Assembly: GCF_002335525.1 (NCBI RefSeq)
Contig: NZ_BDUF01000112.1
Coordinates: 19,048 to 83,047, forward strand
Origin: Effusibacillus lacus
Lineage (GTDB): Bacteria; Bacillota; Bacilli; Tumebacillales; Effusibacillaceae
Length of the DNA stretch: 64,000 nt
Reading direction: 5' to 3'
A program made the translations under genes and the position numbers. The number at the start of each line of letters is the position of its first letter. The first letter of the stretch is position 1. A model generated the notes under the pieces. That model was not told the origin of the DNA, ran no database searches, and was given only the letters and a program-made list of their open reading frames with translations. Positions 45,741 through 53,418 of the stretch are shown in pieces.

Positions 45741-45808
45741 ACAGGAGCAAATGGTTCCCGGTCTTGTGTATCGGAGGAATTTTTAAACAGGAGGGCACTC
45801 ATGAATAA
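45737..45808 (+). CDS. 23-residue micro-frame bridging two genes
   Basis: ATG at 45737 overlaps the methyltransferase stop (ATGA). The frame reads MNRSKWFPVLCIGGIFKQEG and three more residues, ending at TAA 45806-45808, eight bases inside the next gene. It may serve only to keep ribosomes on the mRNA up to the next RBS (AGGAGGG inside it), or be fortuitous. Confidence 0.3.
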   Translation: MNRSKWFPVLCIGGIFKQEGTHE

Positions 45809-46589
45809 CGAGGAATTTACAGGCCGGTACCACGATGGATGGGTTTCCAGGCGGTTTGTACTCCCGCTTCGGAATATTAAGAAGGAATCCTCCCTGACTA
45901 TTGAAGGCCGCAGACTGCCTTATCCGGAAAAATTGGATCTTTCCATCTATGTGAACGGACAATTGATTCATCAAGCAAGCAATCTTGGCGGACAGTTTTC
46001 GATTCGTGCCGAAATTCCGCCGCTGTTCAGGGGAAATTTGGAGATTGTGGCGAGCGATACATTTGTTCCCAAGGAAAAAGGAATCAACGAAGACGAGCGA
46101 AAACTTTCCTTTTTATTGGATGAAATCATCGTTCCCGGTCTGCCGGATCTAATGGAGCCCTACGTCAATATATTCAGCTTTAAACCATCGAAAAAGGTTT
46201 ATTTTTTGGAAGAAGAGGTATGGGATGAATTGTCCTTTTTACTGGCTGACACTTACAAGATTCCTGACAAGGAAATGTTGGAACCGTTAAAAGGAGGAGA
46301 ATGGTGGGGGAAGATTCAACCTTTACCGTCTTCTTCGTTAAAAGGGACAGTGTATGACAAATTTTCCGGTCAACCCTTAGAAAAGGCGGAAGTTCAGATT
46401 TTTGACAGGGATCAGAATCTCATAATGGAAATCCCGGTTCATCACACGGGGGACTATGAGTTCAACGGACTGGCGCCGGGAGAATATATGGTAAAAGGAA
46501 CATCGAAAACATATGGGGACCAGGAAATCAGAGTCCAGGTAGCCGGATATGGAAAACTCATTCATATTCCGATGCTGCCGCTTTCCTGA
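45801..46589 (+). CDS. Unknown two-domain beta protein with carboxypeptidase-regulatory-like C terminus
   Basis: 262-aa protein without signal peptide or membrane helix. Residues about 8-100 look like a beta-sandwich (DGWVSRRFVLPL, LTIEGRRLP, LDLSIYVNGQLIHQ), a pattern met as an accessory module in some surface-glycan proteins. Residues about 180-262 form a carboxypeptidase-regulatory-like domain: LKGTVYDKFSGQPLEKAEVQ, HHTGDYEFNGLAPGEYMVKG, KTYGDQEIRVQV. The latter resembles the C-terminal domain of the GT4 at 23939, including a shared TYG segment. It has an AGGAGGG RBS and closes the plus-strand operon. No catalytic site is visible; a binding, scaffold or acceptor role is possible. Confidence 0.75.
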   Translation: MNNEEFTGRYHDGWVSRRFVLPLRNIKKESSLTIEGRRLPYPEKLDLSIYVNGQLIHQASNLGGQFSIRAEIPPLFRGNLEIVASDTFVPKEKGINEDERKLSFLLDEIIVPGLPDLMEPYVNIFSFKPSKKVYFLEEEVWDELSFLLADTYKIPDKEMLEPLKGGEWWGKIQPLPSSSLKGTVYDKFSGQPLEKAEVQIFDRDQNLIMEIPVHHTGDYEFNGLAPGEYMVKGTSKTYGDQEIRVQVAGYGKLIHIPMLPLS

Positions 46590-46617
46590 TGTTCTGATGA
46601 CAAACAACCCCGGAGTC

Positions 46618-46656
46618 AATACAAATGAGGCGCTTGGCAAGCGCCTCATTTGTATT
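46618..46656. terminator. 18-bp stem terminator shared by convergent operons
   Basis: Arms 46618-46635 and 46639-46656 are perfectly complementary over 18 bases with a GGC loop. The hairpin overlaps the last codons of the minus-strand GT4 gene (stop at 46648-46646). TATTTAT follows on the plus strand, and ATTGACTCC on the minus. Confidence 0.85.
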
Positions 46657-47857
46657 TATCAGCTGCTTTTCTGTATACATCCAGTGTCCGTTCCACCATG
46701 ATATCCGGACGCCAGTATTTTCTGGCCCAGTGTTTGCTGTTTTCTGCCATGTTCTTTCGTAATTCGGGGTTATTCATAAGAGTCAGAATCGCTTGGCATA
46801 ACTCCATGACGCTGCGGGGTTCCACCAGCATACCGGTGTGCAGGTGACTTACCAGTTCAGGATTTCCCCCCACACGGGTGGTGATTACGGGAAGTCCTGT
46901 CACTTGTGCCTCCATCACGGCTAAAGAATGGTTTTCCACCAAAGTGGGCAGAACGAATAGATCCGCCTGTTTGAATAAGTAATGTATGTCCTTTCGGTTG
47001 CCCAAAAATTCGACATGATCCTGCAAATTCAATTCTTCAGCCAGTTCTTCCAATTCTTTTCTCATTTGGCCGTCTCCGGCAAATTGACAGACAAAGTCAT
47101 CCCGGAACCCGGTTAGTTTGGCAAGCGCCTCCAACAGATAACGCTGTCCCTTGTATGGTACCAACCGTGCCGGACAGATGATCACCAACTTATTGTCCGA
47201 CCGGGGAATGCGTTTGATCGAATCCGTTTCCCGTATGATTTTCTCAGTGTTTAACCCGTACGGAATCACCGTTAAATTGTCGGGGGGGACAAAGAAACGG
47301 TTGATATATTCCCTGCGCAGCCATTCACTTGGCAGAATTGTGGCATCCGGCGAGGAAGCTCCGAGATGTTCTTCGACAAAACTGTATTTCCATCGCATCG
47401 TCCCTTCTTGCTCAATTTCTTTGGTTATGAAAAACTCCTCCATCAATAATCCGTGGATAGTGGCTACGTGAGGGATGTTTGCAGGTTTCACTCTGGAAAA
47501 TGCCCTTGTTGAAATGACATCGTGGGTGTGAATGATGTCATAATCATCCAATCCCAGTAACACGGATGCCATCTCAAACACATATCGTTCAATCTCCCGA
47601 TAACGGGCCCAATTGTCCAGATCCGGCAGTTCCTGGTCAAAGTAATCCATCATCATATCGTGCATCGGGAAAAGGATTGGTTTTTTCTCGACGACCCTTT
47701 CACCTGTAACCAAATAAACAGAATTCATAGGCGGGTGATGCGCCATGATGTCCACCTGATGTCCCCGCTTCTCCAATCCTTCCCTTAAGATCCGCAAGTA
47801 GGTATCCACCCCGCCCACATGCGGTAAATACCAGAACGTTGCCAACAATATTTTCAT
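46646..47857 (-). CDS. GT4 glycosyltransferase (paralogue of 23939 and 48521)
   Basis: GT4 enzyme, 403 aa: ILLATFWYLPHVGGVDTYL, DIIHTHDVIST, VATIHGLLMEEFF, VIPYGLNTEKI, IICPARLVPYKGQRYLLEAL and donor site ENHSLAVMEAQVTGLPVITT. RBS GGAGG precedes the ATG. Third gene of the minus-strand operon 49771-46646, after the basic low-complexity protein. It shares its N-terminal signature and overall order of motifs with the GT4s at 48521 and 23939, so the three form one subfamily. Confidence 0.92.
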   Translation of the reverse strand: MKILLATFWYLPHVGGVDTYLRILREGLEKRGHQVDIMAHHPPMNSVYLVTGERVVEKKPILFPMHDMMMDYFDQELPDLDNWARYREIERYVFEMASVLLGLDDYDIIHTHDVISTRAFSRVKPANIPHVATIHGLLMEEFFITKEIEQEGTMRWKYSFVEEHLGASSPDATILPSEWLRREYINRFFVPPDNLTVIPYGLNTEKIIRETDSIKRIPRSDNKLVIICPARLVPYKGQRYLLEALAKLTGFRDDFVCQFAGDGQMRKELEELAEELNLQDHVEFLGNRKDIHYLFKQADLFVLPTLVENHSLAVMEAQVTGLPVITTRVGGNPELVSHLHTGMLVEPRSVMELCQAILTLMNNPELRKNMAENSKHWARKYWRPDIMVERTLDVYRKAADKYK

Positions 47858-47910
47858 CCATTTGCCTCCGTTAAAATCGTAATGAATTCTGTATGAAAAC
47901 TGCCCCCCGT

Positions 47911-48546
47911 TTAAGACAACGAAGGGGGCGCAGTACTTTCATTTGAATCTTTCATTTCACTTTGGAAGGCTGTGGCTTCTTCATGTGTAATTGTTGCCAA
48001 GAATCTGTTATAGTCAATGGAATTGTTGTCAGAGATCGTGGGTTGCAGCAGATTCCAGGCAACACGTTGTGACAGGACATTGATAAAGGCAGGGTCGGGA
48101 ATCGAATAGCCCGTCGGAACGGCTGCATAGACAATGTTCCATGTCAAAGGATCCATCCAAACGTTAGGAGTTTCGGCTTCAAATGAGAACAGGGAATTGT
48201 ACAATTTGTCTCCCGGGCTTAAAGTGTTCCAGTTTGTGTTCAAAGGAACTGCGTACTCGAGGAGTTCCTCCTTGTCTTTCTTCTGCTTGGAGTTCTTACT
48301 TTTGGAGGGTTGTTTTTTACTAGTGTTCTTTGTTTTCTTAGTGTTTCGGGTTTTGGATTTTTTGGTTGTCTTGGGTCTGGCCTTTGACCGCTTCTGTCTG
48401 TTTTTCTTCTTTGTTTTCAGTTTCCTTTTTTTAAAAGTCTGCTTGTTTCGCCGTTTGGCGACTTTCTTATTCTTACGCAGTTTCGACGAACTTGTTTTTT
48501 TCTTCGATTTTCCTCTCCTCTTAGTTTGTTTGTTTTTTCCGTCCAC
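47911..48546 (-). CDS. Highly basic low-complexity protein with folded C-terminal domain
   Basis: 211 aa, family not recognised. Residues 1-92 are an extreme Lys/Arg/Ser/Thr tract, comparable in style to the SKR-type tracts of CotB/CotG spore-coat proteins. Residues about 95-200 have normal composition and look folded: YAVPLNTNWNTLSPGDKLYN, TPNVWMDPLTWNIVYAAVP, QRVAWNLLQPTI. The tail is Ser/Pro-rich. GTG at 48546 has GGGGGG seven bases upstream and overlaps the GT4 gene by 26 bases, so the two are coupled. A spore-coat structural protein, DNA-binding basic protein or glycan acceptor are all possible; the GT4 neighbours favour an acceptor (inference). Confidence 0.7.
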   Translation of the reverse strand: MDGKNKQTKRRGKSKKKTSSSKLRKNKKVAKRRNKQTFKKRKLKTKKKNRQKRSKARPKTTKKSKTRNTKKTKNTSKKQPSKSKNSKQKKDKEELLEYAVPLNTNWNTLSPGDKLYNSLFSFEAETPNVWMDPLTWNIVYAAVPTGYSIPDPAFINVLSQRVAWNLLQPTISDNNSIDYNRFLATITHEEATAFQSEMKDSNESTAPPSLS

Positions 48547-49771
48547 CGCGAATCCCCCCTTTTCGAAGATTCGGAGTCACTTTTTCATAGATAGTCAAAA
48601 TTCGCTCCATCATGGTATCCAAAGACCATTGCAGCATGCCCCATTGTTGGGCGTTCTCACCCAACTGGCAGCGCAGGGAATCGTTTTCTATCACCCTTTT
48701 CAGGTTTTGAAATAAAAGTTCGCTTTCACCTGCAGGGGAGATAAGGCCGGTTATTTTATGAGTCACCATTTCCGGTATGCCTCCGGCGTCAGACACTACA
48801 ACTGCTTTACCGGCAACCTGTGCTTCCATCACGGAGAAAGGATGGTTGTCTTGCAGGCTGGGCAGTACGAATATGTCCGCTTGTTTGAGCAAGGCCGGAA
48901 CGTCCTGTCGGTTTCCCATGAAAATCACGTGATCCTGAAGATTTAAGGATATTGTCTGTTTTTCCAGTTTCCTGCGTAATCTTCCGTCTCCAATCAGCCA
49001 ACAAAGCCAGTCATCGCGTTCTTCCTTCAGCTTTGCCAATGCATTGAGGAGATGCTTGTGCCCTTTAACCGGGACAAGACGTGCCGGACAAACGAGAATT
49101 TTTTTGTCTGGAGGGACATTTACCGCAGTTTTGGCATTCATTTTCTTAAAGAAAGCGTTTATATCCATACCGTAAGGAACGACAGTCAGGTGGGAACCCG
49201 GGACATTAAAATCTGTGCTTAACAGGTTCTTCAGCCAATGTGTCGGGACCATTGTAATGTTGCTCGATGTGGATCCGTAGTATTCTTCGGCGGAGACATA
49301 GTGCCAGGGGAGAGAATTTTTGCTTTTGATTTCCCTGGAATAAATGAATTCTGTAGCGAGACATCCATGGATGGTAGCAATTAATGGGGTGTCATTTGAT
49401 TTCACGCGCCACAAAGCTCTGGTGGAAACCAAGTCTTGGGTATGGATCAAATCATACTTTTTCAGGCCAAAAACGGCAGCTGCGGCTTCAAAACTGTAAC
49501 GTTCGATGTCTCTCCAGCGAATCCAGGGGTCAACCTGGGGCAGATATTGTTCGTAATAGGTCATCATTTTCTCGTAAATCGGGTCTTTGATTTTAGGTTT
49601 GTCAATGTAACGTCCATTGTTTGGCATGTAGTATTTTTGCATGTCAGGATGATGGGCAAAAATATCAACTTCATGCCCCATTTTCTCCAACTCTCGTTTA
49701 AGCGTATAAACATAGGTTGATACACCACCCACATGGGGAAGATACCAATAAGTTGCCAGCAAGATCTTCAT
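48521..49771 (-). CDS. GT4 glycosyltransferase (paralogue of 23939 and 46646)
   Basis: GT4 enzyme, 416 aa: ILLATYWYLPHVGGVSTYV, KYDLIHTQDLVSTRAL, ATIHGCLATEFIYSREI, VVPYGMDINAF, VCPARLVPVKGHKHLLNAL and donor site DNHPFSVMEAQVAGKAVVV. The C terminus ends in a Lys/Arg/Gly-rich tail where the gene overlaps the basic-protein gene. First gene of its minus-strand operon. It is closest in motif wording to the GT4 at 23939, which likewise precedes a lysine-rich gene. Confidence 0.93.
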   Translation of the reverse strand: MKILLATYWYLPHVGGVSTYVYTLKRELEKMGHEVDIFAHHPDMQKYYMPNNGRYIDKPKIKDPIYEKMMTYYEQYLPQVDPWIRWRDIERYSFEAAAAVFGLKKYDLIHTQDLVSTRALWRVKSNDTPLIATIHGCLATEFIYSREIKSKNSLPWHYVSAEEYYGSTSSNITMVPTHWLKNLLSTDFNVPGSHLTVVPYGMDINAFFKKMNAKTAVNVPPDKKILVCPARLVPVKGHKHLLNALAKLKEERDDWLCWLIGDGRLRRKLEKQTISLNLQDHVIFMGNRQDVPALLKQADIFVLPSLQDNHPFSVMEAQVAGKAVVVSDAGGIPEMVTHKITGLISPAGESELLFQNLKRVIENDSLRCQLGENAQQWGMLQWSLDTMMERILTIYEKVTPNLRKGGIRGGRKKQTN

Positions 49772-49978
49772 TCACACCATCCTTTCTGCACCGATGTCTT
49801 TACATTCTATGTCCAAATTTGCCCCCTTGAAATGGATATAAGAACTAACACAAAGACCCGTTTTTACTTGCTGACTCTTCCCATCCTGTGCCCAATGAAC
49901 TTTACTGTTGGGGCTTGTACCGAACGGATAGGCTTGCAGAGACTATGTAGAGACGGGACCGCTCCGAGTGGAGCGGTC
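49772..49978. other. Intergenic region with GC-rich hairpin
   Basis: No gene. GACCGCTCC (49957-49965) and GGAGCGGTC (49970-49978) form a 9-bp stem immediately after the stop of the minus-strand gene ending at 49979, a likely terminator with a poor T-tract. The rest must hold the promoter of the GT4 gene at 49771; CATAGAATG on the minus strand (about 49814-49806) is one base off the sigma-K -10 form but lacks a matching -35. Confidence 0.5.
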
Positions 49979-51070
49979 TCACTTGACGTTGAAAGGAGTC
50001 AGTTTAAGGATTTCACTGTAAATGTCAGGTAAATCCTTCAGAGAACGACCTGACAGCAATTTTAAAGACTTTGCTACTATCTCCGCACCGTTTCGGGGTA
50101 TTTTCTGAAAGGCACGTTCAATTCGGGAAGCGTTGGACAACACATTTTCCACCCGATGAGCCAGGTCCTCCGGACTAAGTTGGTTGGAGGCCAAGCAAAG
50201 GCTGCTGCCTGTAAGATCCCGCAGCATCATGTTCTTCACTTCCCTTTCTTTAGAATCGGCAGGCAAAGCAAGCAATGGAGTTCCTGTGGAGATGCAATCT
50301 GTAAGAATTCCCATACCGGGTTTGCTGATCACAAGGGATGCAGCGTTAACCAGATCGCTACCGTTTGAAAATAAGGGGGCCCTGATGATCCCATGTCTGA
50401 ATTGGTAGTCAACTCCATTCAATTGGTTGGCGATTACTATTCGGTAAGGGAGTTGAAGTTTGTTTACTTTTTCGTACCACTCCCGCATGTAAGCATATCG
50501 GTACTTCCCGATTCCACCTCCCATTTGAACAAGAATAAACTGTTCGTTCTCAGGAATTCCCAACAGGGATTTGACCCGAGACGGTTTCATGGTTGGTTTT
50601 CTAACAATCAAGGGAATAGGAACGTAATAAGTGTCAAGTTTTGGAATACCCCTAGGGGATTTAAGGTTGATATGAAAGAAAATATCTGTTGTTCGTTGGG
50701 AAATATAACGGATCTGACGTTTAAATTTTTTGGTTAACATTGTGTCTTTGTCAGAGAAACTTATGTCACTGTGATAGATCCCCGCGATGATAGGGCCCGT
50801 CCCTGTACGGGCCTCTTTAATTTTTTTCACTTCTTCTCTCCAGTCATGTACGATCAGATCCGATTTCAAGAATCTGTCCATGTCCGCTTGTAACTTTTTG
50901 TTTCTGGTCGTTTTAATTTTTATGTTGGTCAGGTTGGAACGAAGCCAATCTGGAGATTTGCCAAATGTATGAATTTCAATCTTCCTGTCCGAGATTTTAC
51001 GAAATGATTTTATATTGGCTACACAACGAGTAAGATGTCCCAAATTTCTCCCTACAACGTACCGAATCAA
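49979..51070 (-). CDS. GT28/GT1-like glycosyltransferase
   Basis: GT-B protein, 363 aa, of the MurG/UGT-like class. It begins YVVGRNLGHLTRCVANI, the glycine/His/Thr start of GT28 enzymes. Residues about 185-350 contain ILVQMGGGIGKYRYAY and the donor site LVISKPGMGILTDCISTGTPLLALP, in which KPG-x-G-x-DC is characteristic. Start TTG at 51070 with GGGGTG upstream; the N-terminal motif leaves no room for a later start. It faces away from cotSA. It may act in the same spore-surface pathway, but the acceptor is unknown. Confidence 0.83.
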   Translation of the reverse strand: MIRYVVGRNLGHLTRCVANIKSFRKISDRKIEIHTFGKSPDWLRSNLTNIKIKTTRNKKLQADMDRFLKSDLIVHDWREEVKKIKEARTGTGPIIAGIYHSDISFSDKDTMLTKKFKRQIRYISQRTTDIFFHINLKSPRGIPKLDTYYVPIPLIVRKPTMKPSRVKSLLGIPENEQFILVQMGGGIGKYRYAYMREWYEKVNKLQLPYRIVIANQLNGVDYQFRHGIIRAPLFSNGSDLVNAASLVISKPGMGILTDCISTGTPLLALPADSKEREVKNMMLRDLTGSSLCLASNQLSPEDLAHRVENVLSNASRIERAFQKIPRNGAEIVAKSLKLLSGRSLKDLPDIYSEILKLTPFNVK

Positions 51071-51177
51071 TTGGTTTCACCCCTTGCTATCGTATGTGAG
51101 TAAGGATTTTCAAGTGTAAGGTCTTTATCTGATTGCCAAAAATAGGCCCATATTCTTAGGAAATTTACGTATCTGCC

Positions 51178-51208
51178 CAAGAACAACATCAGCAGAATTC
51201 ATAGTATA
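51178..51208 (+). promoter_or_regulatory. Candidate sigma-K promoter of cotSA
   Basis: CAAGAACA (51178-51185), 14 bases, then CATAGTATA (51200-51208). The -10 is an exact match to CATAnnnTA and the -35 side has the AC. Transcription would start about 51215, leaving room for GGAGGG at 51231-51236. The same two blocks with the same spacing recur at 54421-54451. In B. subtilis cotS expression depends on sigma-K. Confidence 0.7.
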
Positions 51209-51241
51209 GTCTACAGATTGTGCGAAGATTGGAGGGATCTT

Positions 51242-52393
51242 ATGAAACTTGCGTTCATTTGTACCGAGAAGCTTCCTTGTCCCGCAATCAAGGGAGGGGC
51301 TATTCAGATTTTAATTGACGGTGTTTCTCCTATTCTCAGCAAGAACTATGAACTTACGATCTTTTCAATACAAGATCCGAGTTTACCAAACAGAGAGAAA
51401 CGGGGACGGATTGAATATATCCGACTTCCCTCCGGGAAACGATATCCGGAAGCTGTAGCCAAAGAATTGGGAAAAGGGAATTATGATGTTATTCATGTAT
51501 TCAACCGCCCCAAAAACGTTCCGATATATGCCAAAGCGGCCCCCAAAAGCCGTTTTGTTTTAAGCCTTCACAACGAAATGTTCGCAAAAGAGAAAATTTC
51601 AGCAAAAGAAGCGGAAGAAGCGATACGGTCCGTCAGGACAATCATGACAGTAAGCGATTACATCGGACGGACAATCGTGAAACGGTTTCCCTCCGCCAAA
51701 AACAAGGTGCGTACGGTTTACTCAGGGGCAGATCTGAGCACGTTCATACCCGTCTGGTCAAAGGAGGGTATCAGGATTCGGGAGAAAGTACGAAAGAAAA
51801 TCGGAGCAGAGGGGAAAAAGATAATCCTGTTCGTGGGGCGTCTGAGTGCTAATAAAGGCCCTCATATTCTGATCAAGTCACTAAAATATCTGCTGAATAA
51901 GCATAAAGATGTCGTTCTGGTGATCGTCGGGGGCAAATGGTTCAGCGACAACAGTATCGACGGTTATGTGCGTTCGCTGCATAAGTTGGCGAAGCCGTTT
52001 AAAAAGCAAGTAATATTCACAAAACATGTTGCACCTAAAGAGATCCCCAAATACTATCTTGCGGCAGATGTGTTTATCTGCAGTTCCCAATGGCAGGAAC
52101 CGCTGGCGCGTGTACACTATGAAGCATTGGCCGCTGGTCTGCCCGTTATCACCACCAAGCGGGGCGGCAACGCGGAAATTGTAAAACATAAACAAAACGG
52201 TATCGTGATTAAAGACTATAAAAATCCAAAGGCTTTCGCGGAAGCAATTGATTCGCTTCTGTCAAATCCCCAAAAGGCAGCCAAAATGGCGCAAAAAGGA
52301 CGGCAGTTCGTCAAAACCAACTATCAGTTCAAACATGTGGCGCATAGGCTGGAGAGAGTTTATTTGGAAGCGGTCGGGGGGATATTGCAGTGA
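51242..52393 (+). CDS. cotSA: Spore coat glycosyltransferase CotSA
   Basis: CotSA-like GT4, 383 aa (B. subtilis protein 377). The opening KLAFICTEKLPCPAIKGGAI is diagnostic of CotSA. Other motifs are VIHVFNRPKN, FVLSLHNEMF, IILFVGRLSANKGPHILI and donor site QEPLARVHYEALAAGLPVIT with E-x7-E. ATG 51242 follows GGAGGG; the frame extends to 51218 without RBS. CotSA is a coat protein and probable glycosyltransferase of the mother cell. Its stop overlaps the cotS start (GTGA). First gene of the 51-60 kb operon, behind a sigma-K-like promoter. Confidence 0.95.
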   Translation: MKLAFICTEKLPCPAIKGGAIQILIDGVSPILSKNYELTIFSIQDPSLPNREKRGRIEYIRLPSGKRYPEAVAKELGKGNYDVIHVFNRPKNVPIYAKAAPKSRFVLSLHNEMFAKEKISAKEAEEAIRSVRTIMTVSDYIGRTIVKRFPSAKNKVRTVYSGADLSTFIPVWSKEGIRIREKVRKKIGAEGKKIILFVGRLSANKGPHILIKSLKYLLNKHKDVVLVIVGGKWFSDNSIDGYVRSLHKLAKPFKKQVIFTKHVAPKEIPKYYLAADVFICSSQWQEPLARVHYEALAAGLPVITTKRGGNAEIVKHKQNGIVIKDYKNPKAFAEAIDSLLSNPQKAAKMAQKGRQFVKTNYQFKHVAHRLERVYLEAVGGILQ

Positions 52394-53415
52394 AAGAACC
52401 GATTGAAGTGGTGCTTAGGCAGTATCCGCTTAAGGTCAAACGGGTCACTGTCATTTCTTACAAAGGAAAAAAAGGGGTCTGGAAGGTCGATACTGACCGC
52501 GGAACAAAAATACTGAAAAAGTTTCCGGGCTCCAAAAGCCGTCTGCGTTTCATACTGGCCGCAGTAGAACATCTGCAAAAAGGTGGTGTTCGCATCCCCA
52601 AGATCGTAACTGCCCGATCGGGCGAGGAATTTGCGGAAGCGGGCGGCAGTTGCTTTGTCTTGAGTGATTACGAGGCCGGACCCAACCCTGAATATGATTC
52701 CAAACAGGAACTGCAGGAGATTATGAAGGCACTCGCAATTTTTCACCGGGCATCGAAAGGATTCAATCCGCCCGCAGGAACTGACAGCAGGGAGCATCTT
52801 GGGAAATGGGCAGACGGCTATCGTAAGCATCTTGAGGATCTTGAAAAATTTAAGCGGATGGCTGCCCGGGACAAAAGTAAATTTTCCACCCTCTTCCTTC
52901 AACATGCCGATACCTATATTCGTCAAGGCAAGCAGGCACTGGCGATTATCGAATCCGGTGTTTACACTCAATGGTGCCGCAAAGTGAGGCAGCATAAAAA
53001 CCTCTGCCATCAGGATTTCGCATCCGGTAACCTGGTCCGGACCAAACGAGGAATAGTGGTACTCGATATGGACTCCCTCACTTATGATGTCCCGGCGCGG
53101 GATTTGCGCAAAATCATGAACAAGGTCATGAAAAAAAAGGAGTGGAGCCGAGAAAAGGCCACTCGTATGCTATCAGCTTATCATTCGGTCAATCCGTTGT
53201 CTGACGACGAATATCGGGTGCTGTACGCGGATTTGCTATTCCCGAATCTGTTTTACGGGATCAGCAGCAAGTACTTTCAAAGAAGGGAAAAGGAATGGAA
53301 TTCCGACAAGTTTCTGGAGAAGCTTAAGCTGATGGTCCGGTCTGAGCAAGCGAAGCAGAGTGTGCTTGCCGATTGGGACCGCATTATCAAGCAGGTCAGA
53401 AGCGGAAAGGAGTAG
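52390..53415 (+). CDS. cotS: CotS-family spore coat kinase-like protein
   Basis: CotS-family protein, 341 aa, with an aminoglycoside-phosphotransferase/choline-kinase fold. The catalytic loop LCHQDFASGN has H207, D209 and N214, and the metal motif LDMDS has D226 and D228. The VWKVDTDRGTKILKKF segment gives the nucleotide-binding Lys region. CotS is a mother-cell coat protein in B. subtilis; family members are thought to act as kinases, although substrates are undefined. Start GTG overlaps cotSA. A second family member follows 3 bases later. Confidence 0.93.
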   Translation: MKEPIEVVLRQYPLKVKRVTVISYKGKKGVWKVDTDRGTKILKKFPGSKSRLRFILAAVEHLQKGGVRIPKIVTARSGEEFAEAGGSCFVLSDYEAGPNPEYDSKQELQEIMKALAIFHRASKGFNPPAGTDSREHLGKWADGYRKHLEDLEKFKRMAARDKSKFSTLFLQHADTYIRQGKQALAIIESGVYTQWCRKVRQHKNLCHQDFASGNLVRTKRGIVVLDMDSLTYDVPARDLRKIMNKVMKKKEWSREKATRMLSAYHSVNPLSDDEYRVLYADLLFPNLFYGISSKYFQRREKEWNSDKFLEKLKLMVRSEQAKQSVLADWDRIIKQVRSGKE

Positions 53416-53418
53416 AGA

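Noticed and set aside
51088-51116. Sigma-K-like promoter (CACT-N16-CATACGATA) on the minus strand before the gene starting at 51070
   Set aside because: The match is good, but transcription would begin about at the GGGGTG RBS, leaving almost no leader; kept only as a note.
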